64,000 nucleotides of DNA, from the NCBI RefSeq assembly GCF_001983175.1, contig NZ_MNPW01000002.1:496001-560000 (forward strand), given 5' to 3'. Position 1 is the stretch's first letter, and the number at the start of each line of letters is the position of its first letter. The translations under genes were made by a program, and so were the position numbers. Below the pieces are notes generated by a model. It ran no database searches. It was not told the DNA's origin and was given only the letters and a program-made list of their open reading frames with translations. Shown here in pieces: positions 9,023 through 17,565 of the stretch. This stretch comes from Pseudomonas cedrina subsp. cedrina. GTDB lineage: Bacteria > Pseudomonadota > Gammaproteobacteria > Pseudomonadales > Pseudomonadaceae.

Positions 9023-9337
9023 TTAGCGCCTTGTGGCCAGCAGGCCGATCAAAAAGCCCACGCCGGCGGCAATGCCCACCGACTGCCAAGGGTTGGCCTG
9101 CACGTAGTCTTCAGTGGCGGTGACCGCCGCCTGGCCGCGTTCGCGCAGGGAGTCTTCTGTCAATTTCAGGGTTTCACGGGCCTGCAGCAGCGATTCCTGG
9201 ATTTTGGCGCGCAGCTCGTCGGCCTGGTCGCCCGCGAGTACCTTGGTGTCGTTCAGCAACCTTTCGGTGTCAGTCACCAGGGTTTGAAAATCCGCCATCA
9301 GTATTTCCTGGGCGTTCTTTGCAGTGCTTCGGGCCAT
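9023..9337 (-). CDS. DUF883 (YqjD/ElaB/CsbD-like) ribosome-associated membrane-anchored protein
   Basis: 104 residues: an amphipathic, heptad-rich helix (about 14-75; LVTDTERLLNDTKVLAGD, LRAKIQESLLQARETLK), then the family signature YVQANPWQSVGIAAGVGFLIGLL, a single C-terminal transmembrane anchor ending in RR. In E. coli YqjD and ElaB this tail anchors the protein in the inner membrane and the N-terminus binds ribosomes in stationary phase. The start at 9337 is supported by GGAGATACCC before the ATG; an internal Met 13 codons on is less likely. Confidence 0.88.
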   Translation of the reverse strand: MARSTAKNAQEILMADFQTLVTDTERLLNDTKVLAGDQADELRAKIQESLLQARETLKLTEDSLRERGQAAVTATEDYVQANPWQSVGIAAGVGFLIGLLATRR

Positions 9338-9413
9338 GGGTATCTCCGTGATTGGCTGATCGGTATGTAGTGGTTTCGAGTCACCGGGCTCGGTGAAGGT
9401 TCAGTGCAATTGT

Positions 9414-9430
9414 CTGGTACAGCTTTTGCT
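9414..9430 (+). promoter_or_regulatory. Candidate sigma-54 promoter for the ammonium transporter
   Basis: CTGGTACAGCTTTTGCTA matches the sigma-54 consensus (TGGCAC-N5-TTGCW) at GG(-24) and GC(-12) with exact 10-base spacing, and TTGCT is perfect. It points toward amt, about 255 bases upstream of the ATG. Ammonium transporter genes are commonly NtrC/sigma-54 controlled. The long leader and lack of an obvious NtrC palindrome reduce confidence. The rest of the 9338-9685 gap shows nothing else I can assign. Confidence 0.4.
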
Positions 9431-9685
9431 ACGCCTTGGTGCGCGGGCCAACGAGTCTGCGCTGAATCCGGGCGGTGGGGCAGCAAGCCTTGAAAAACCT
9501 TACCCTAAATAACTCAAACTCGCGGAAAAACCCTGTCGGTAACGGCCTGTTGTGTTGATCGCTGCGCTAAAGCGGTTCACGCCCTCTGAAAAGGGGTGGG
9601 GCCGCAGGTGCCAAATTAGTGCGCAAATACCTGGCTTGACCCGCTTTGGTGCTTTTTTGCCTTGACTGCAGGCCTGCCAACTTCC

Positions 9686-10894
9686 ATGGAAAATCTGCAA
9701 AGTGCAGTGGACACGCTCGTCCACAGCTCCAACACCCTGTTTATCCTGATCGGTGCGGTCATGGTCCTGGCCATGCACGCCGGCTTCGCGTTCCTGGAAG
9801 TCGGCACGGTGCGTCAGAAGAACCAGGTCAACGCGCTGTCGAAAATCCTCAGCGACTTCGCCATCTCCACCCTGGCTTATTTCTTTATAGGCTATTGGAT
9901 CTCCTACGGCGTGAGCTTCATGCAACCGGCGGCGGTGATCAGTGCCGACCATGGTTATGGGCTGGTGAAGTTTTTCTTCCTGTTGACCTTTGCGGCAGCG
10001 ATCCCGGCGATCATTTCCGGTGGCATCGCAGAACGTGCAAGGTTCGCTCCACAGCTCTGCGCCACGGCGTTGATCGTGGCGTTTATCTACCCGTTTTTCG
10101 AAGGCATGGTGTGGAACGGCAATTTCGGCCTGCAAGCCTGGCTGCTCGCGACCTTTGGCGCCAGCTTCCATGACTTTGCCGGTTCCGTGGTCGTACACGC
10201 CATGGGCGGCTGGCTGGCGCTGGCGGCGGTGTTGTTGCTCGGCCCGCGCAATGGGCGCTACCGCGAAGGGCGCCTGGTGGCGTTCGCGCCGTCGAGCATT
10301 CCGTTCCTGGCGTTGGGTTCGTGGATCCTGATCGTCGGTTGGTTCGGTTTCAACGTAATGAGCGCCCAGACCCTGGACGGCGTGAGCGGCCTGGTGGCGG
10401 TCAACTCGTTGATGGCGATGGTCGGCGGCACGGTCGCTGCGTTGATCATCGGCCGCAATGACCCGGGCTTCCTGCACAACGGCCCGCTGGCCGGGCTGGT
10501 GGCCATTTGCGCCGGCTCCGACCTGATGCACCCGGTGGGCGCGCTGGTGACCGGTGCTGTCGCCGGCGGGTTGTTCGTGTGGTGTTTCATCGCGGCGCAG
10601 GATCGCTGGAAGATCGACGATGTACTGGGTGTGTGGCCGTTGCACGGCCTCTGCGGCGTGTGGGGCGGCATTGCCTGTGGCATCTTCGGCCAGACCGCCC
10701 TGGGGGGACTGGGCGGTGTCAGCCTGATCAGCCAGTTGATCGGCACGGCCCTCGGCGTGCTGGTGGCGCTGCTCGGCGGCTTGCTGGTGTACGGCGTGCT
10801 CAAGCGCGTCACCGGGCTGCGCCTGAGCCAGGAGCAGGAGTATTACGGTGCGGACCTGTCGATCCACAAGATCGGCGCGGTCAGTCAGGATTGA
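9686..10894 (+). CDS. amt: Ammonium transporter (Amt family)
   Basis: 402 residues from the ATG of MENLQSAVDTLVHSS; an in-frame TTG eight codons upstream is possible but lacks support. About 11 transmembrane helices. The twin pore histidines are in GSVVVHAMGGW and LHGLCGVWGG, and the conserved N-terminal motif AGFAFLEVGTVRQKNQ is present. It conducts ammonium/ammonia across the inner membrane. The C-terminal tail is short (YYGADLSIHKIGA), as in Amt proteins gated by GlnK, but no glnK lies beside it, so this is probably a paralogue distinct from the glnK-amtB pair. Its 3' end overlaps the convergent kef gene by 14 bases. Confidence 0.92.
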   Translation: MENLQSAVDTLVHSSNTLFILIGAVMVLAMHAGFAFLEVGTVRQKNQVNALSKILSDFAISTLAYFFIGYWISYGVSFMQPAAVISADHGYGLVKFFFLLTFAAAIPAIISGGIAERARFAPQLCATALIVAFIYPFFEGMVWNGNFGLQAWLLATFGASFHDFAGSVVVHAMGGWLALAAVLLLGPRNGRYREGRLVAFAPSSIPFLALGSWILIVGWFGFNVMSAQTLDGVSGLVAVNSLMAMVGGTVAALIIGRNDPGFLHNGPLAGLVAICAGSDLMHPVGALVTGAVAGGLFVWCFIAAQDRWKIDDVLGVWPLHGLCGVWGGIACGIFGQTALGGLGGVSLISQLIGTALGVLVALLGGLLVYGVLKRVTGLRLSQEQEYYGADLSIHKIGAVSQD

Positions 10895-12623
10895 TCGGCG
10901 CCTGTTCTTCGTCGTCCGGTTGCGCGTAAAAACCGTGCAGCAGGCGATAGCGGTTCTGCCGCACTTCATCGACCCGCGCCTGCACCTGTTGGTCCGGCAG
11001 GCCCAGCAGGATCAAGGCGTGGGAGGCGAGCATCAGGCTCGACTCCAACAGCTCGGGTACCACTTCGGTGGCGCCCGCAGCTTTCAGTTCAGCCAGCTGG
11101 CTGTCATCGCGGGTACGCACCAGGATCGGCACCTGGGGGTTGATCCGGCGCGCCTCTTTCAGCACCACCAGCGCCACATCGGTGTTGTCCACCGCAATCA
11201 CCACCAGCCGCGCGCGTTCCAGGCCGACCGCACTCAGCAGGGCGCCCCGCCGGCAATCGCCATAATGCACGCTGCTGTCTTCGGTGGCGGCTTCCTGAAC
11301 CCGTTCCGGATCGTCATCCAGGGCGATGAAGGCCTGTTGTTCCTTGCGCAGGAAACGCCCGATGGATTGGCCGACGCGTCCATAGCCGCAGATCACCGCG
11401 TGCCCGCGTAGCTCGGCATTCAATGCGGTGATGTGTTCCAACTGCACTTGCTGGTTGGGTTTGCGGTGCAGGCGCAGGGCAATGCGCGGCGCGGCGCGCA
11501 ACAGCAGCGGAGTCAGCAGCATTGAACAGAAGGTGGCGGCCAACAGCAGGCCGTTGAATTCGTCGGGGATCAGCCGGCTCTGCTGCATCTGCGCCATCAG
11601 CGCAAAGCAGAACTCGCCGCCTTGAGCCAACGCCAGGCCACTGCGCCAGGCCGTCTCGGCGTCGCTGCCGCGCAACTTGACCAGCGCTGCCACCACGCAG
11701 CCTTTGACCAGCATCAGGGTCAAGGTCAGGCCAAGGATCAGCAGGCTGTGGCTGACGAACAACTGCAGGTCGATCAGCATGCCGATACTGACGAAAAACA
11801 GCCCCAGCAGGATGTCGCGAAACGGACGGATATCCGCCTCGATCTGGTGGCGGTAGTGGCTCTCGCCCAGCAGCATGCCGGCCAGGAACGCGCCGAGGGC
11901 AGGGGAGAGCCCCAACAAATGCGTGAGCCAGGCCGTCAGCAGCACAATTACCAGCGCCAGCAGTACAAACAGCTCCGCCGAATGGGAGGCGGCGACTTCG
12001 CGGAACAAGCGCGGCAACAGCCAGCGGCTGGCCAGCAGCAGGCCGACAAACAACACCACGGTCTTGCCCAGGGTCAGCGGCAGCGCCAGGTACCAGGCTT
12101 GCTCGCCGGTGCCGGCAAATACCGGCACCAGGGTCAGCAGCAGCACCGCCACCACATCCTGGAACAGCAGTACGCCAATTGCGTTCTGGCCGTGACTGCT
12201 GAAGATCTCCCCCAGGCTGGTCAGCTCCTTGCTGACGATGGCCGTGGAGGACAACGCCAGCCCCGCCCCCAGCAACAAGGCGATGCCCGGCGCTACGCCC
12301 AGGGTCATCAGCAAGCCCCCCAGCAGCGCCCCGCACCCCAACACCTGCAGACTGCCCAGGCCAAACACCACGCGGCGCAGGGCAAACATCTTCGTCAGGG
12401 AAAACTCCAGGCCCAGGGAAAACAGCAGGAACACCACGCCCAGTTCGGCGAGGTCGGGCAGTTCTTCGCTGTCATTCACCCAGTCCAGGGCGGTGGGCCC
12501 CACGGCCAGGCCGACGCACAAATAGCCCAGCACGGGTGGCAATTGCAGCCGGCGAAACAGCGCAATCACCACCAGGGATGAGGCCAGAATGATCAGCAGG
12601 TTGGCAAACACACGCATCTCCAT
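10881..12623 (-). CDS. Monovalent cation:proton antiporter-2 (KefB/KefC type) with RCK domain
   Basis: 580 residues. The first ~380 form a CPA2 Na+/H+-exchanger membrane domain of about 12-13 helices (FLLFSLGLEFSLTKM, ALSSTAIVSKELTS and GAFLAGMLLGES are family signatures). From about 405 there is a TrkA-N/RCK nucleotide-binding domain (VICGYGRVGQSIGRFLRKE with GxGxxG; acidic LDDDPERV). Homologues are glutathione-gated potassium efflux or K+/H+ antiporters. No KefG/KefF ancillary gene is adjacent. It converges on amt with a 14-base overlap of coding sequence. Confidence 0.88.
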   Translation of the reverse strand: MEMRVFANLLIILASSLVVIALFRRLQLPPVLGYLCVGLAVGPTALDWVNDSEELPDLAELGVVFLLFSLGLEFSLTKMFALRRVVFGLGSLQVLGCGALLGGLLMTLGVAPGIALLLGAGLALSSTAIVSKELTSLGEIFSSHGQNAIGVLLFQDVVAVLLLTLVPVFAGTGEQAWYLALPLTLGKTVVLFVGLLLASRWLLPRLFREVAASHSAELFVLLALVIVLLTAWLTHLLGLSPALGAFLAGMLLGESHYRHQIEADIRPFRDILLGLFFVSIGMLIDLQLFVSHSLLILGLTLTLMLVKGCVVAALVKLRGSDAETAWRSGLALAQGGEFCFALMAQMQQSRLIPDEFNGLLLAATFCSMLLTPLLLRAAPRIALRLHRKPNQQVQLEHITALNAELRGHAVICGYGRVGQSIGRFLRKEQQAFIALDDDPERVQEAATEDSSVHYGDCRRGALLSAVGLERARLVVIAVDNTDVALVVLKEARRINPQVPILVRTRDDSQLAELKAAGATEVVPELLESSLMLASHALILLGLPDQQVQARVDEVRQNRYRLLHGFYAQPDDEEQAPINPD

Positions 12624-12717
12624 TGCAAGGGGCAGGCAAAAGCCTGCAAGTATTGCTGAGTCAGTTATAGGTCATTGTGACGTGGGTCAGGATTTATGTG
12701 GGGGTGGCAGGCTTATG

Positions 12718-12755
12718 GTGGCGAGCGGGCTTGTTGTGGCAAGCCCGCTCGCCAC
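12718..12755. repeat. REP-like palindrome (single hairpin)
   Basis: A perfect 16-bp inverted repeat (GTGGCGAGCGGGCTTG / CAAGCCCGCTCGCCAC) with a six-base loop lies in the gap between the kef and glutaredoxin-like genes. It is related to the GGGCTTGCC REP families of the window. Confidence 0.75.
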
Positions 12756-12809
12756 AGGTATTGTGGGGGCTTAGAATGTCTGCCTACTTTCTGAGCAGGT
12801 CTATTCGCC

Positions 12810-13046
12810 ATGCTTCCTGAATGCCAGCTGTTCGGCACCCTGGGTTGCCATCTTTGTGAGATCGCCGAAGCCGAAGTCATGCCGCTCGTCGAACACGGTT
12901 TGCTGGTGGAGCTGGTGGACATCACCGACCCCGACGACCTGACCGAGGTCTACGGCCTGCGGATTCCGGTGCTTCGCCGGGTAGATACCGGGGCTGAACT
13001 GGACTGGCCCTTCGACACCGAGCAGGTGGTCGCCTTCCTGCGCTGA
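12810..13046 (+). CDS. Glutaredoxin-like protein (DUF836 family)
   Basis: 78 residues with a thioredoxin-fold signature: LFGTLGCHLCEIAE (CxxC at the N-terminus of helix 1), RIPVLRR with the cis-proline, and a short C-terminal helix. This matches the DUF836 / glutaredoxin 2-like family of small cytoplasmic thiol proteins. Partner and substrate are unknown. The LexA-box gene follows 75 bases downstream but has its own regulatory site, so the two need not be cotranscribed. Confidence 0.82.
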   Translation: MLPECQLFGTLGCHLCEIAEAEVMPLVEHGLLVELVDITDPDDLTEVYGLRIPVLRRVDTGAELDWPFDTEQVVAFLR

Positions 13047-13082
13047 CATTTATGCGATGGCGGGTTTCCGAATATTACGTTA

Positions 13083-13098
13083 CTGTATGTTTGTACAG
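13083..13098. promoter_or_regulatory. LexA box (SOS operator)
   Basis: CTGTATGTTTGTACAG is a perfect CTGT-N8-ACAG LexA operator. With the flanking TA on its left it matches the gamma-proteobacterial consensus at 15 of 20 positions. It lies 22 bases upstream of the GTG start of the next gene, where it would cover the promoter. Confidence 0.85.
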
Positions 13099-13120
13099 CG
13101 ATTGAATAGAGGGAACGCCC

Positions 13121-13456
13121 GTGGTGAATGTTGAACAACTGAAAAGCAGCGTCAATCGCATGTCCGCCGATGTCGTGCGCGACGCGGTGAACGAGCTGCG
13201 CCTCGATGGCCTGGTCACGGAAGGCAAGACGCCGTTTAACAAAGTGCATTTCAATACCTGCTTCGCCGAGATCGAGGCGCTGTTCCAGCGCGCCGGCTAT
13301 CACAAGCAACTGGATGTGGTGGGTTACCAGGGGTTGCTGTACGCGTTATACGATCCGGGCCGCTGGGAAGCGGTGGACGTATTGCGCTGGCTCAAGGAAT
13401 TCACCGAGGCTGCGAGTGCCTCGAAGATCCTGCGGCCCGAGTTGCTCAAGGCCTGA
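13121..13456 (+). CDS. Conserved hypothetical protein, probable SOS-regulated gene
   Basis: 111 residues, soluble, no signal peptide or membrane segment. The N-terminal region MVNVEQLKSSVNRMSADVVRDAVNELRLDGLVTEGKTPFNKVHFNTC looks helical and could form a winged-helix-like fold (helix, turn, 'ELRLDGLV' and following strand), but this is weak. The start is GTG at 13121 or 13124, behind AGAGGGA. I know it only as a conserved Pseudomonas protein without assigned function. The LexA box immediately upstream predicts induction by DNA damage. Its N-terminal 80 codons are also open in other frames; this frame has the better context. Confidence 0.82.
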   Translation: MVNVEQLKSSVNRMSADVVRDAVNELRLDGLVTEGKTPFNKVHFNTCFAEIEALFQRAGYHKQLDVVGYQGLLYALYDPGRWEAVDVLRWLKEFTEAASASKILRPELLKA

Positions 13457-13529
13457 GATAGGCCCTAGGCTCAATCCCGCTCCATGCGGGATAATGCCTG
13501 CCCGTTTTTTCCCAGGTTCGAGCAGGTTC

Positions 13530-14420
13530 ATGTCCACATCCAGTTTTTCCGCCTCCCGGCACCAAGCCAGCACCTTGTATTTGCCGCCCGGCGCCTGGGC
13601 GACAGTGCTCGATTGCCTGTGCGAACACTTCCCGGCGATTGGCCGCGGGCACTGGCTGGACCGTATTGCCCGAGGCCGGGTGCTGGACATCCACGGCAGC
13701 CCGATCGCCCTGGACCTGGCCTACAAGGAAGGCCTGTGCATCTACTACTTCCGGGAAGTGCCAAACGAGAAGGTAATCCCGGTGCAGGAGACCATCCTGT
13801 ATGCCGACGAGCATCTGGTGGTCGCGGACAAACCGCACTTCCTGCCCGTGACGCCGGCCGGTGAGTACGTCGAACAGACTCTGCTGCGCCGCCTGATTCG
13901 TCGTCTGGACAATCCGTCGCTGGTGCCCTTGCATCGCATCGACCGGCATACGGCGGGGTTGGTGCTGTTCTCGGCCAACCCGGCCAGCCGTTCCGCGTAT
14001 CAACAGCTGTTTCCCACGCGCAAGATCGATAAATTCTACGAAGCCATCGCCCCGGCCCTGCCGCACCTGACTTTCCCCCTGGTGCATAAAAGCCGCCTGG
14101 TCGATGGCGAACCGTTTTTTCGCATGCAGGAAGGCGACGGTATCGCCAACACCGAAACGGCCGTGGAGGTGCGAGAAAAGAACGGCAACCTGTGGCGCTA
14201 CGGCCTGTTTCCGGTGACGGGCAAGAAGCACCAGTTGCGCGTGCACATGACCGCGCTTGGCGCGAGTATCTGCAACGACCCGTTCTACCCGGACGTGATC
14301 AAGGACGCCGTGGACGACTACACCAACCCGCTGAAACTGCTGGCCCAGGGCGTGCGTTTCATCGACCCGGTCACAGGTCACGAGCGTGTCTTTCGCAGCC
14401 GGATCAGCCTCGACTGGTAA
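13530..14420 (+). CDS. RluA-family pseudouridine synthase
   Basis: 296 residues from ATG 13530; the frame is open upstream but reads across the previous gene. It converts uridine to pseudouridine in rRNA or tRNA. The catalytic motif is LHRIDRHTAGLVLFS, with Asp as nucleophile, and the later GKKHQLRVHMTALGASICND motif is also diagnostic. The N-terminal ~80 residues (HWLDRIARGRVLDIHG) resemble a short S4-like RNA-binding region. The specific target nucleotide cannot be assigned. Confidence 0.9.
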   Translation: MSTSSFSASRHQASTLYLPPGAWATVLDCLCEHFPAIGRGHWLDRIARGRVLDIHGSPIALDLAYKEGLCIYYFREVPNEKVIPVQETILYADEHLVVADKPHFLPVTPAGEYVEQTLLRRLIRRLDNPSLVPLHRIDRHTAGLVLFSANPASRSAYQQLFPTRKIDKFYEAIAPALPHLTFPLVHKSRLVDGEPFFRMQEGDGIANTETAVEVREKNGNLWRYGLFPVTGKKHQLRVHMTALGASICNDPFYPDVIKDAVDDYTNPLKLLAQGVRFIDPVTGHERVFRSRISLDW

Positions 14421-14432
14421 GCGCCGGAAACG

Positions 14433-14458
14433 ACAAGGCCCGCGCGAGGCGGGCCTTG
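14433..14458 (+). terminator. GC hairpin after the pseudouridine synthase gene
   Basis: AAGGCCCGC / GGCGGGCCTT inverted repeat 13 bases after the stop. It lacks a real U-tract (followed by GGGTTAACC), so termination efficiency is uncertain. Confidence 0.45.
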
Positions 14459-14506
14459 GGTTAACCGGATAGCTGGGGCTTTCTGATACTGCGCGGCGTC
14501 CCGTTT

Positions 14507-14548
14507 AGGGCGGCTTCGCCACCCAGCGCGGGGCAAGCCCGCTCACTA
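14507..14548. repeat. Single REP element, TAGTGAGCGGGCTTG family
   Basis: One unpaired REP arm ending GCAAGCCCGCTCACTA. Read on the minus strand it starts TAGTGAGCGGGC, and this TAG is the stop codon of the YgdI-like lipoprotein gene. Confidence 0.85.
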
Positions 14549-14767
14549 CAGGTCTTTAACGGTGCGAACCTGGTCTTTATTGATGCGGGTGCGCTTGCCG
14601 TCAAGTTGTTCGAATTCGTAGAAACCCGAATCTTCGTTGTATTTCGGGGTGTCGACGGCCTGGATTTCGCGACCGTCATTCAGGGTGATCACTGTCGGCG
14701 AGGCGCAACCGGCGAGGGTAGCGAGGCCCAGTGCAAGCATGAGAGCGGCGATGGTCCGTTGAGTCAT
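14546..14767 (-). CDS. YgdI/YgdR-family small lipoprotein
   Basis: 73 residues. A lipoprotein signal peptide ends in the lipobox LAGC (MTQRTIAALMLALGLATLAGC), giving a mature protein of about 53 residues with the family pattern ITLNDGREIQAVDTPKYNEDSGFYEFEQLDGKRTRINKDQV, an SH3-like small beta-barrel. It is probably anchored in the outer membrane; function unknown. The stop codon is the first triplet of a REP element. Confidence 0.9.
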   Translation of the reverse strand: MTQRTIAALMLALGLATLAGCASPTVITLNDGREIQAVDTPKYNEDSGFYEFEQLDGKRTRINKDQVRTVKDL

Positions 14768-14846
14768 GGGTGTGTCTCCGAGAGAATACTTTTTAAATGC
14801 TGACCTTGTGACGCGTGGAGCGCCGACAAAGTTCCTTGTGCGAGGT

Positions 14847-15449
14847 TCATTCTGACACGCCCGAGCGCGTCTTTAACAGCGCCGGCGTGTTCAGGTTGGC
14901 CAGGCGCGGGTCGTCCGCCGGGCACTCAAGGCCCACGCCGCCCAGTTGCAGGAAGAGCTTGCGCGGGCTGCGTTCACCGGCGCGCCAGGCGCTGTCCACC
15001 GCGTCGCGCAGGGCGGTCGGGATGATGCAGATCAGCGGTTCCCAGAACTCGCCATGGCGCACCATCACCGGCAGCAGCGGGTGCTGCTGCGCCATCTCAC
15101 GCAGGTCGGCGAGCAGTCGGTCGTCGAGATTCGGCACGTCGCACGGCACAATCAGCAAGTGCCCACGACGCGCGACGGCGAGTCCCGCACGGATACCGGC
15201 GAGCGGGCCGGGAAAGTCCGGGCTGTCGTCACTCACCAGCCGGTCGGCATACGCCGCGTACTGTTGCGGGTTGCGGTTGCAGGAGATGATCAGGTCATCC
15301 GTGAGCGGCCGCACCAGGCGCTGTAAATGCGCGATCAAGGGTTGGCCGCGCCATTCCAGCAGGCCTTTATCCTGGCCGCCCATGCGTTGGCCGCGGCCAC
15401 CGGACAGCAGCAGGACCGAACAGGGCAGGGGGGATGAATCGATAGGCAT
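14847..15449 (-). CDS. mobA: Molybdenum cofactor guanylyltransferase MobA
   Basis: 200 residues from [18 protein letters not shown]; the longer upstream frame overlaps moaB on the opposite strand and is not credible. MobA transfers GMP from GTP to Mo-molybdopterin, giving bis-MGD for DMSO-reductase-family enzymes. Signatures: [22 protein letters not shown] (nucleotide-binding loop), [14 protein letters not shown] and [11 protein letters not shown]. It is divergent from moaB-moeA, giving a cofactor cluster. Confidence 0.93.
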   Translation of the reverse strand: MPIDSSPLPCSVLLLSGGRGQRMGGQDKGLLEWRGQPLIAHLQRLVRPLTDDLIISCNRNPQQYAAYADRLVSDDSPDFPGPLAGIRAGLAVARRGHLLIVPCDVPNLDDRLLADLREMAQQHPLLPVMVRHGEFWEPLICIIPTALRDAVDSAWRAGERSPRKLFLQLGGVGLECPADDPRLANLNTPALLKTRSGVSE

Positions 15450-15525
15450 GGCGGTTCCGCAGCGGCAGCAAAAGGGGGGCCTGTGATATAACATCGGGCT
15501 GTTCCTTCGACAACCGGACCGTGCC

Positions 15526-16065
15526 ATGAACGCCAAGGCAGATGCGCCCTTCGTACCCCTGAATATCGCCGTATTGACCGTCAGCGACACCCGTACCCTG
15601 GAAACCGATACGTCCGGCCAGGTCTTCGTCGACCGCCTGACCGCCGCCGGCCACAGGCTGGCCGAGCGCGTGCTGCTCAAGGACGACCTCTACAAGATCC
15701 GCGCCCAGGTCGCCCACTGGATCGCCGAAGACGTGGTGCAGGTGGTGCTGATCACTGGCGGCACCGGCTTCACCGGCCGTGACAGCACGCCTGAAGCCGT
15801 GAGTTGCCTGCTGGACAAACAGGTCGATGGTTTTGGCGAACTGTTCCGCCAGATTTCCGTGGCCGATATCGGCACCTCCACCGTGCAATCCCGCGCCCTG
15901 GCCGGCCTGGCCAACGGCACCCTGGTGTGCTGCCTGCCGGGTTCCACCAATGCGGTGCGCACCGGGTGGGACGGCATCCTCGCCGAGCAACTGGACAACC
16001 GCCACCGCCCGTGCAACTTCGTGCCGCACCTCAAACAGGCCGAGCCTTGTGAATCCCGTGGGTAA
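15526..16065 (+). CDS. moaB: Molybdenum cofactor biosynthesis protein MoaB
   Basis: 179 residues, MogA/MoaB fold. It adenylylates molybdopterin before metal insertion. Visible motifs are [26 protein letters not shown] and the substrate-binding [15 protein letters not shown]. It starts 76 bases from the divergent mobA and its last 17 bases overlap the moeA start, implying translational coupling. Confidence 0.93.
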   Translation: MNAKADAPFVPLNIAVLTVSDTRTLETDTSGQVFVDRLTAAGHRLAERVLLKDDLYKIRAQVAHWIAEDVVQVVLITGGTGFTGRDSTPEAVSCLLDKQVDGFGELFRQISVADIGTSTVQSRALAGLANGTLVCCLPGSTNAVRTGWDGILAEQLDNRHRPCNFVPHLKQAEPCESRG

Positions 16066-17275
16066 GCCGGGCAAGAGCGGCGCGCTGATGCCGGTCGAAG
16101 ACGCACTGGAGCAACTGCTGGCCATGGCCGCAGCCGCGCCGATCCGTGACCGGGAAACCCTGGCGCTGGCGGACTGCGATGGTCGCGTCCTGGCGCAAGA
16201 CCTGATCTCCACCCTCGACCTGCCACCCTGGCCGAACAGCGCCATGGACGGTTACGCCCTGCGCCTGTCGGACTGGACCGGCGAGCCGCTGGTGGTCAGC
16301 CAGCGCATCTTCGCAGGCGCTGTACCGCTGCCATTGGCCGCAGGCACCTGCGCGCGCATCTTCACCGGCGCGCCGGTACCCGAAGGGGCCGACTGTGTGC
16401 AAATGCAAGAAAACGCCGTGGTTCACGCTGACGAGCGCGTGGGCTTTACCGAGCCGTTGCGGGCGGGCCAGAACATACGTCCCCAGGGCCAGGAAACCAC
16501 CGTCGGCGAATGTGTCTTGTCGGCCGGCACGCGCCTGGGCCCGATCGAACTGGGCCTCGCCGCCTCACTTGGCCGTGACCGCCTGGAGGTAGTCCGCCGC
16601 CCACGCGTGGCGGTGCTGTCCACTGGCGACGAGCTGATCGAGCCGGGCTTGCCGCTGGGCCCCGGCCAGATCTACAACAGCAACCGGCGGCTGCTGTGTA
16701 CATGGCTCACGCGCATGGGCTGCGAAGTGATCGACGCCGGCATCCTGCCCGATGACCTGGAACACACCCGCACACGCCTGGCCGAGCTGGGCAGCGTTGA
16801 CCTGATCCTGTCGACCGGTGGTGTGTCGGTGGGCGAGGCGGATTTTCTCGGTATCGCCCTGCGTGAGGAGGGCGAGCTGGCCTTGTGGAAACTCGCGATC
16901 AAGCCAGGCAAGCCGCTGACCTTCGGCCACTTCCGCGGCGTGCCGGTGATTGGCCTGCCGGGTAATCCGGCGTCGACCCTGGTGACGTTCGCCCTGCTGG
17001 CACGCCCTTACCTGCTGCGTCGCCAAGGCGTGCAAGACGTCGAGCCACTGCGCTTTGAAGTGCCGGTGGGATTCACCTGGCCCAAGCCAGGCAACCGCCG
17101 CGAGTACCTGCGCGGACGCATCGAGCAAGGCAAGGCGATCATCTACCGCAACCAGAGCTCCGGCGTGCTACGCAGCGCGGCGTGGGCCGAAGGGTTTGTG
17201 GAGGTGCTGGAAGGCACGACCTTGGAGGTCGGCGACCGGGTCAACTTCATTCCCCTGAGTGAAGTACTCAACTAA
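16049..17275 (+). CDS. moeA: Molybdopterin molybdotransferase MoeA
   Basis: 408 residues from GTG 16049 ([11 protein letters not shown]), which overlaps the end of moaB. An ATG 14 codons later (MPVEDALEQLL) is the alternative. MoeA inserts molybdate into adenylylated molybdopterin. Motifs: PPWPNSAMDGYALR, FTGAPVPEGADCVQMQE, VLSTGDEL, ILSTGGVSVGEADF and GLPGNPASTLVTF. With moaB and mobA this covers the last steps of cofactor assembly; moaA, moaC, moaD and moaE are not in the window. Confidence 0.94.
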   Translation: MNPVGKPGKSGALMPVEDALEQLLAMAAAAPIRDRETLALADCDGRVLAQDLISTLDLPPWPNSAMDGYALRLSDWTGEPLVVSQRIFAGAVPLPLAAGTCARIFTGAPVPEGADCVQMQENAVVHADERVGFTEPLRAGQNIRPQGQETTVGECVLSAGTRLGPIELGLAASLGRDRLEVVRRPRVAVLSTGDELIEPGLPLGPGQIYNSNRRLLCTWLTRMGCEVIDAGILPDDLEHTRTRLAELGSVDLILSTGGVSVGEADFLGIALREEGELALWKLAIKPGKPLTFGHFRGVPVIGLPGNPASTLVTFALLARPYLLRRQGVQDVEPLRFEVPVGFTWPKPGNRREYLRGRIEQGKAIIYRNQSSGVLRSAAWAEGFVEVLEGTTLEVGDRVNFIPLSEVLN

Positions 17276-17318
17276 CCCTGCAACTCCAAGGTGGGAGCTG
17301 GGTGCCTACACATCTTCG

Positions 17319-17478
17319 TAGTGAGCGGGCTTGTCGAATCGTCGCACCGCCCGCGCTGGGTGGCGAAGCCGCCCCAAACCAGGCGACCTGGGCCTCTCTG
17401 ACACTCGGCGGTGGCTTTGTTGGGGCGGCTTCGCCACCCAGCGCGGGCGGTGCGACGATTCGACAAGCCCGCTCACTA
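17319..17478. repeat. REPIN, TAGTGAGCGGGCTTG family (both arms with extra segment)
   Basis: Inverted REP pair in the gap between convergent moeA and the FlhB-like gene. Both arms contain the roughly 16-base extra segment after GGGCTTG (TCGAATCGTCGCACC), the same one seen in only one arm of the REPIN at 404-548. Nothing else is assignable in 17276-17565. Confidence 0.9.
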
Positions 17479-17565
17479 CAGACTTTCAGCCTTTAGAGTT
17501 TTAGGGACCTAGGGCTAACGCAGGCAAGCCAGCTCCCAGTAGGAGCGATGTGAGTCCGATAAAAC

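Noticed and set aside
9628..9650. Second sigma-54-like sequence near the amt start (TGGCTTGACCC..TTGGTGC)
   Set aside because: The GG and GC dinucleotides are not 10 bases apart, so it does not satisfy the spacing rule.
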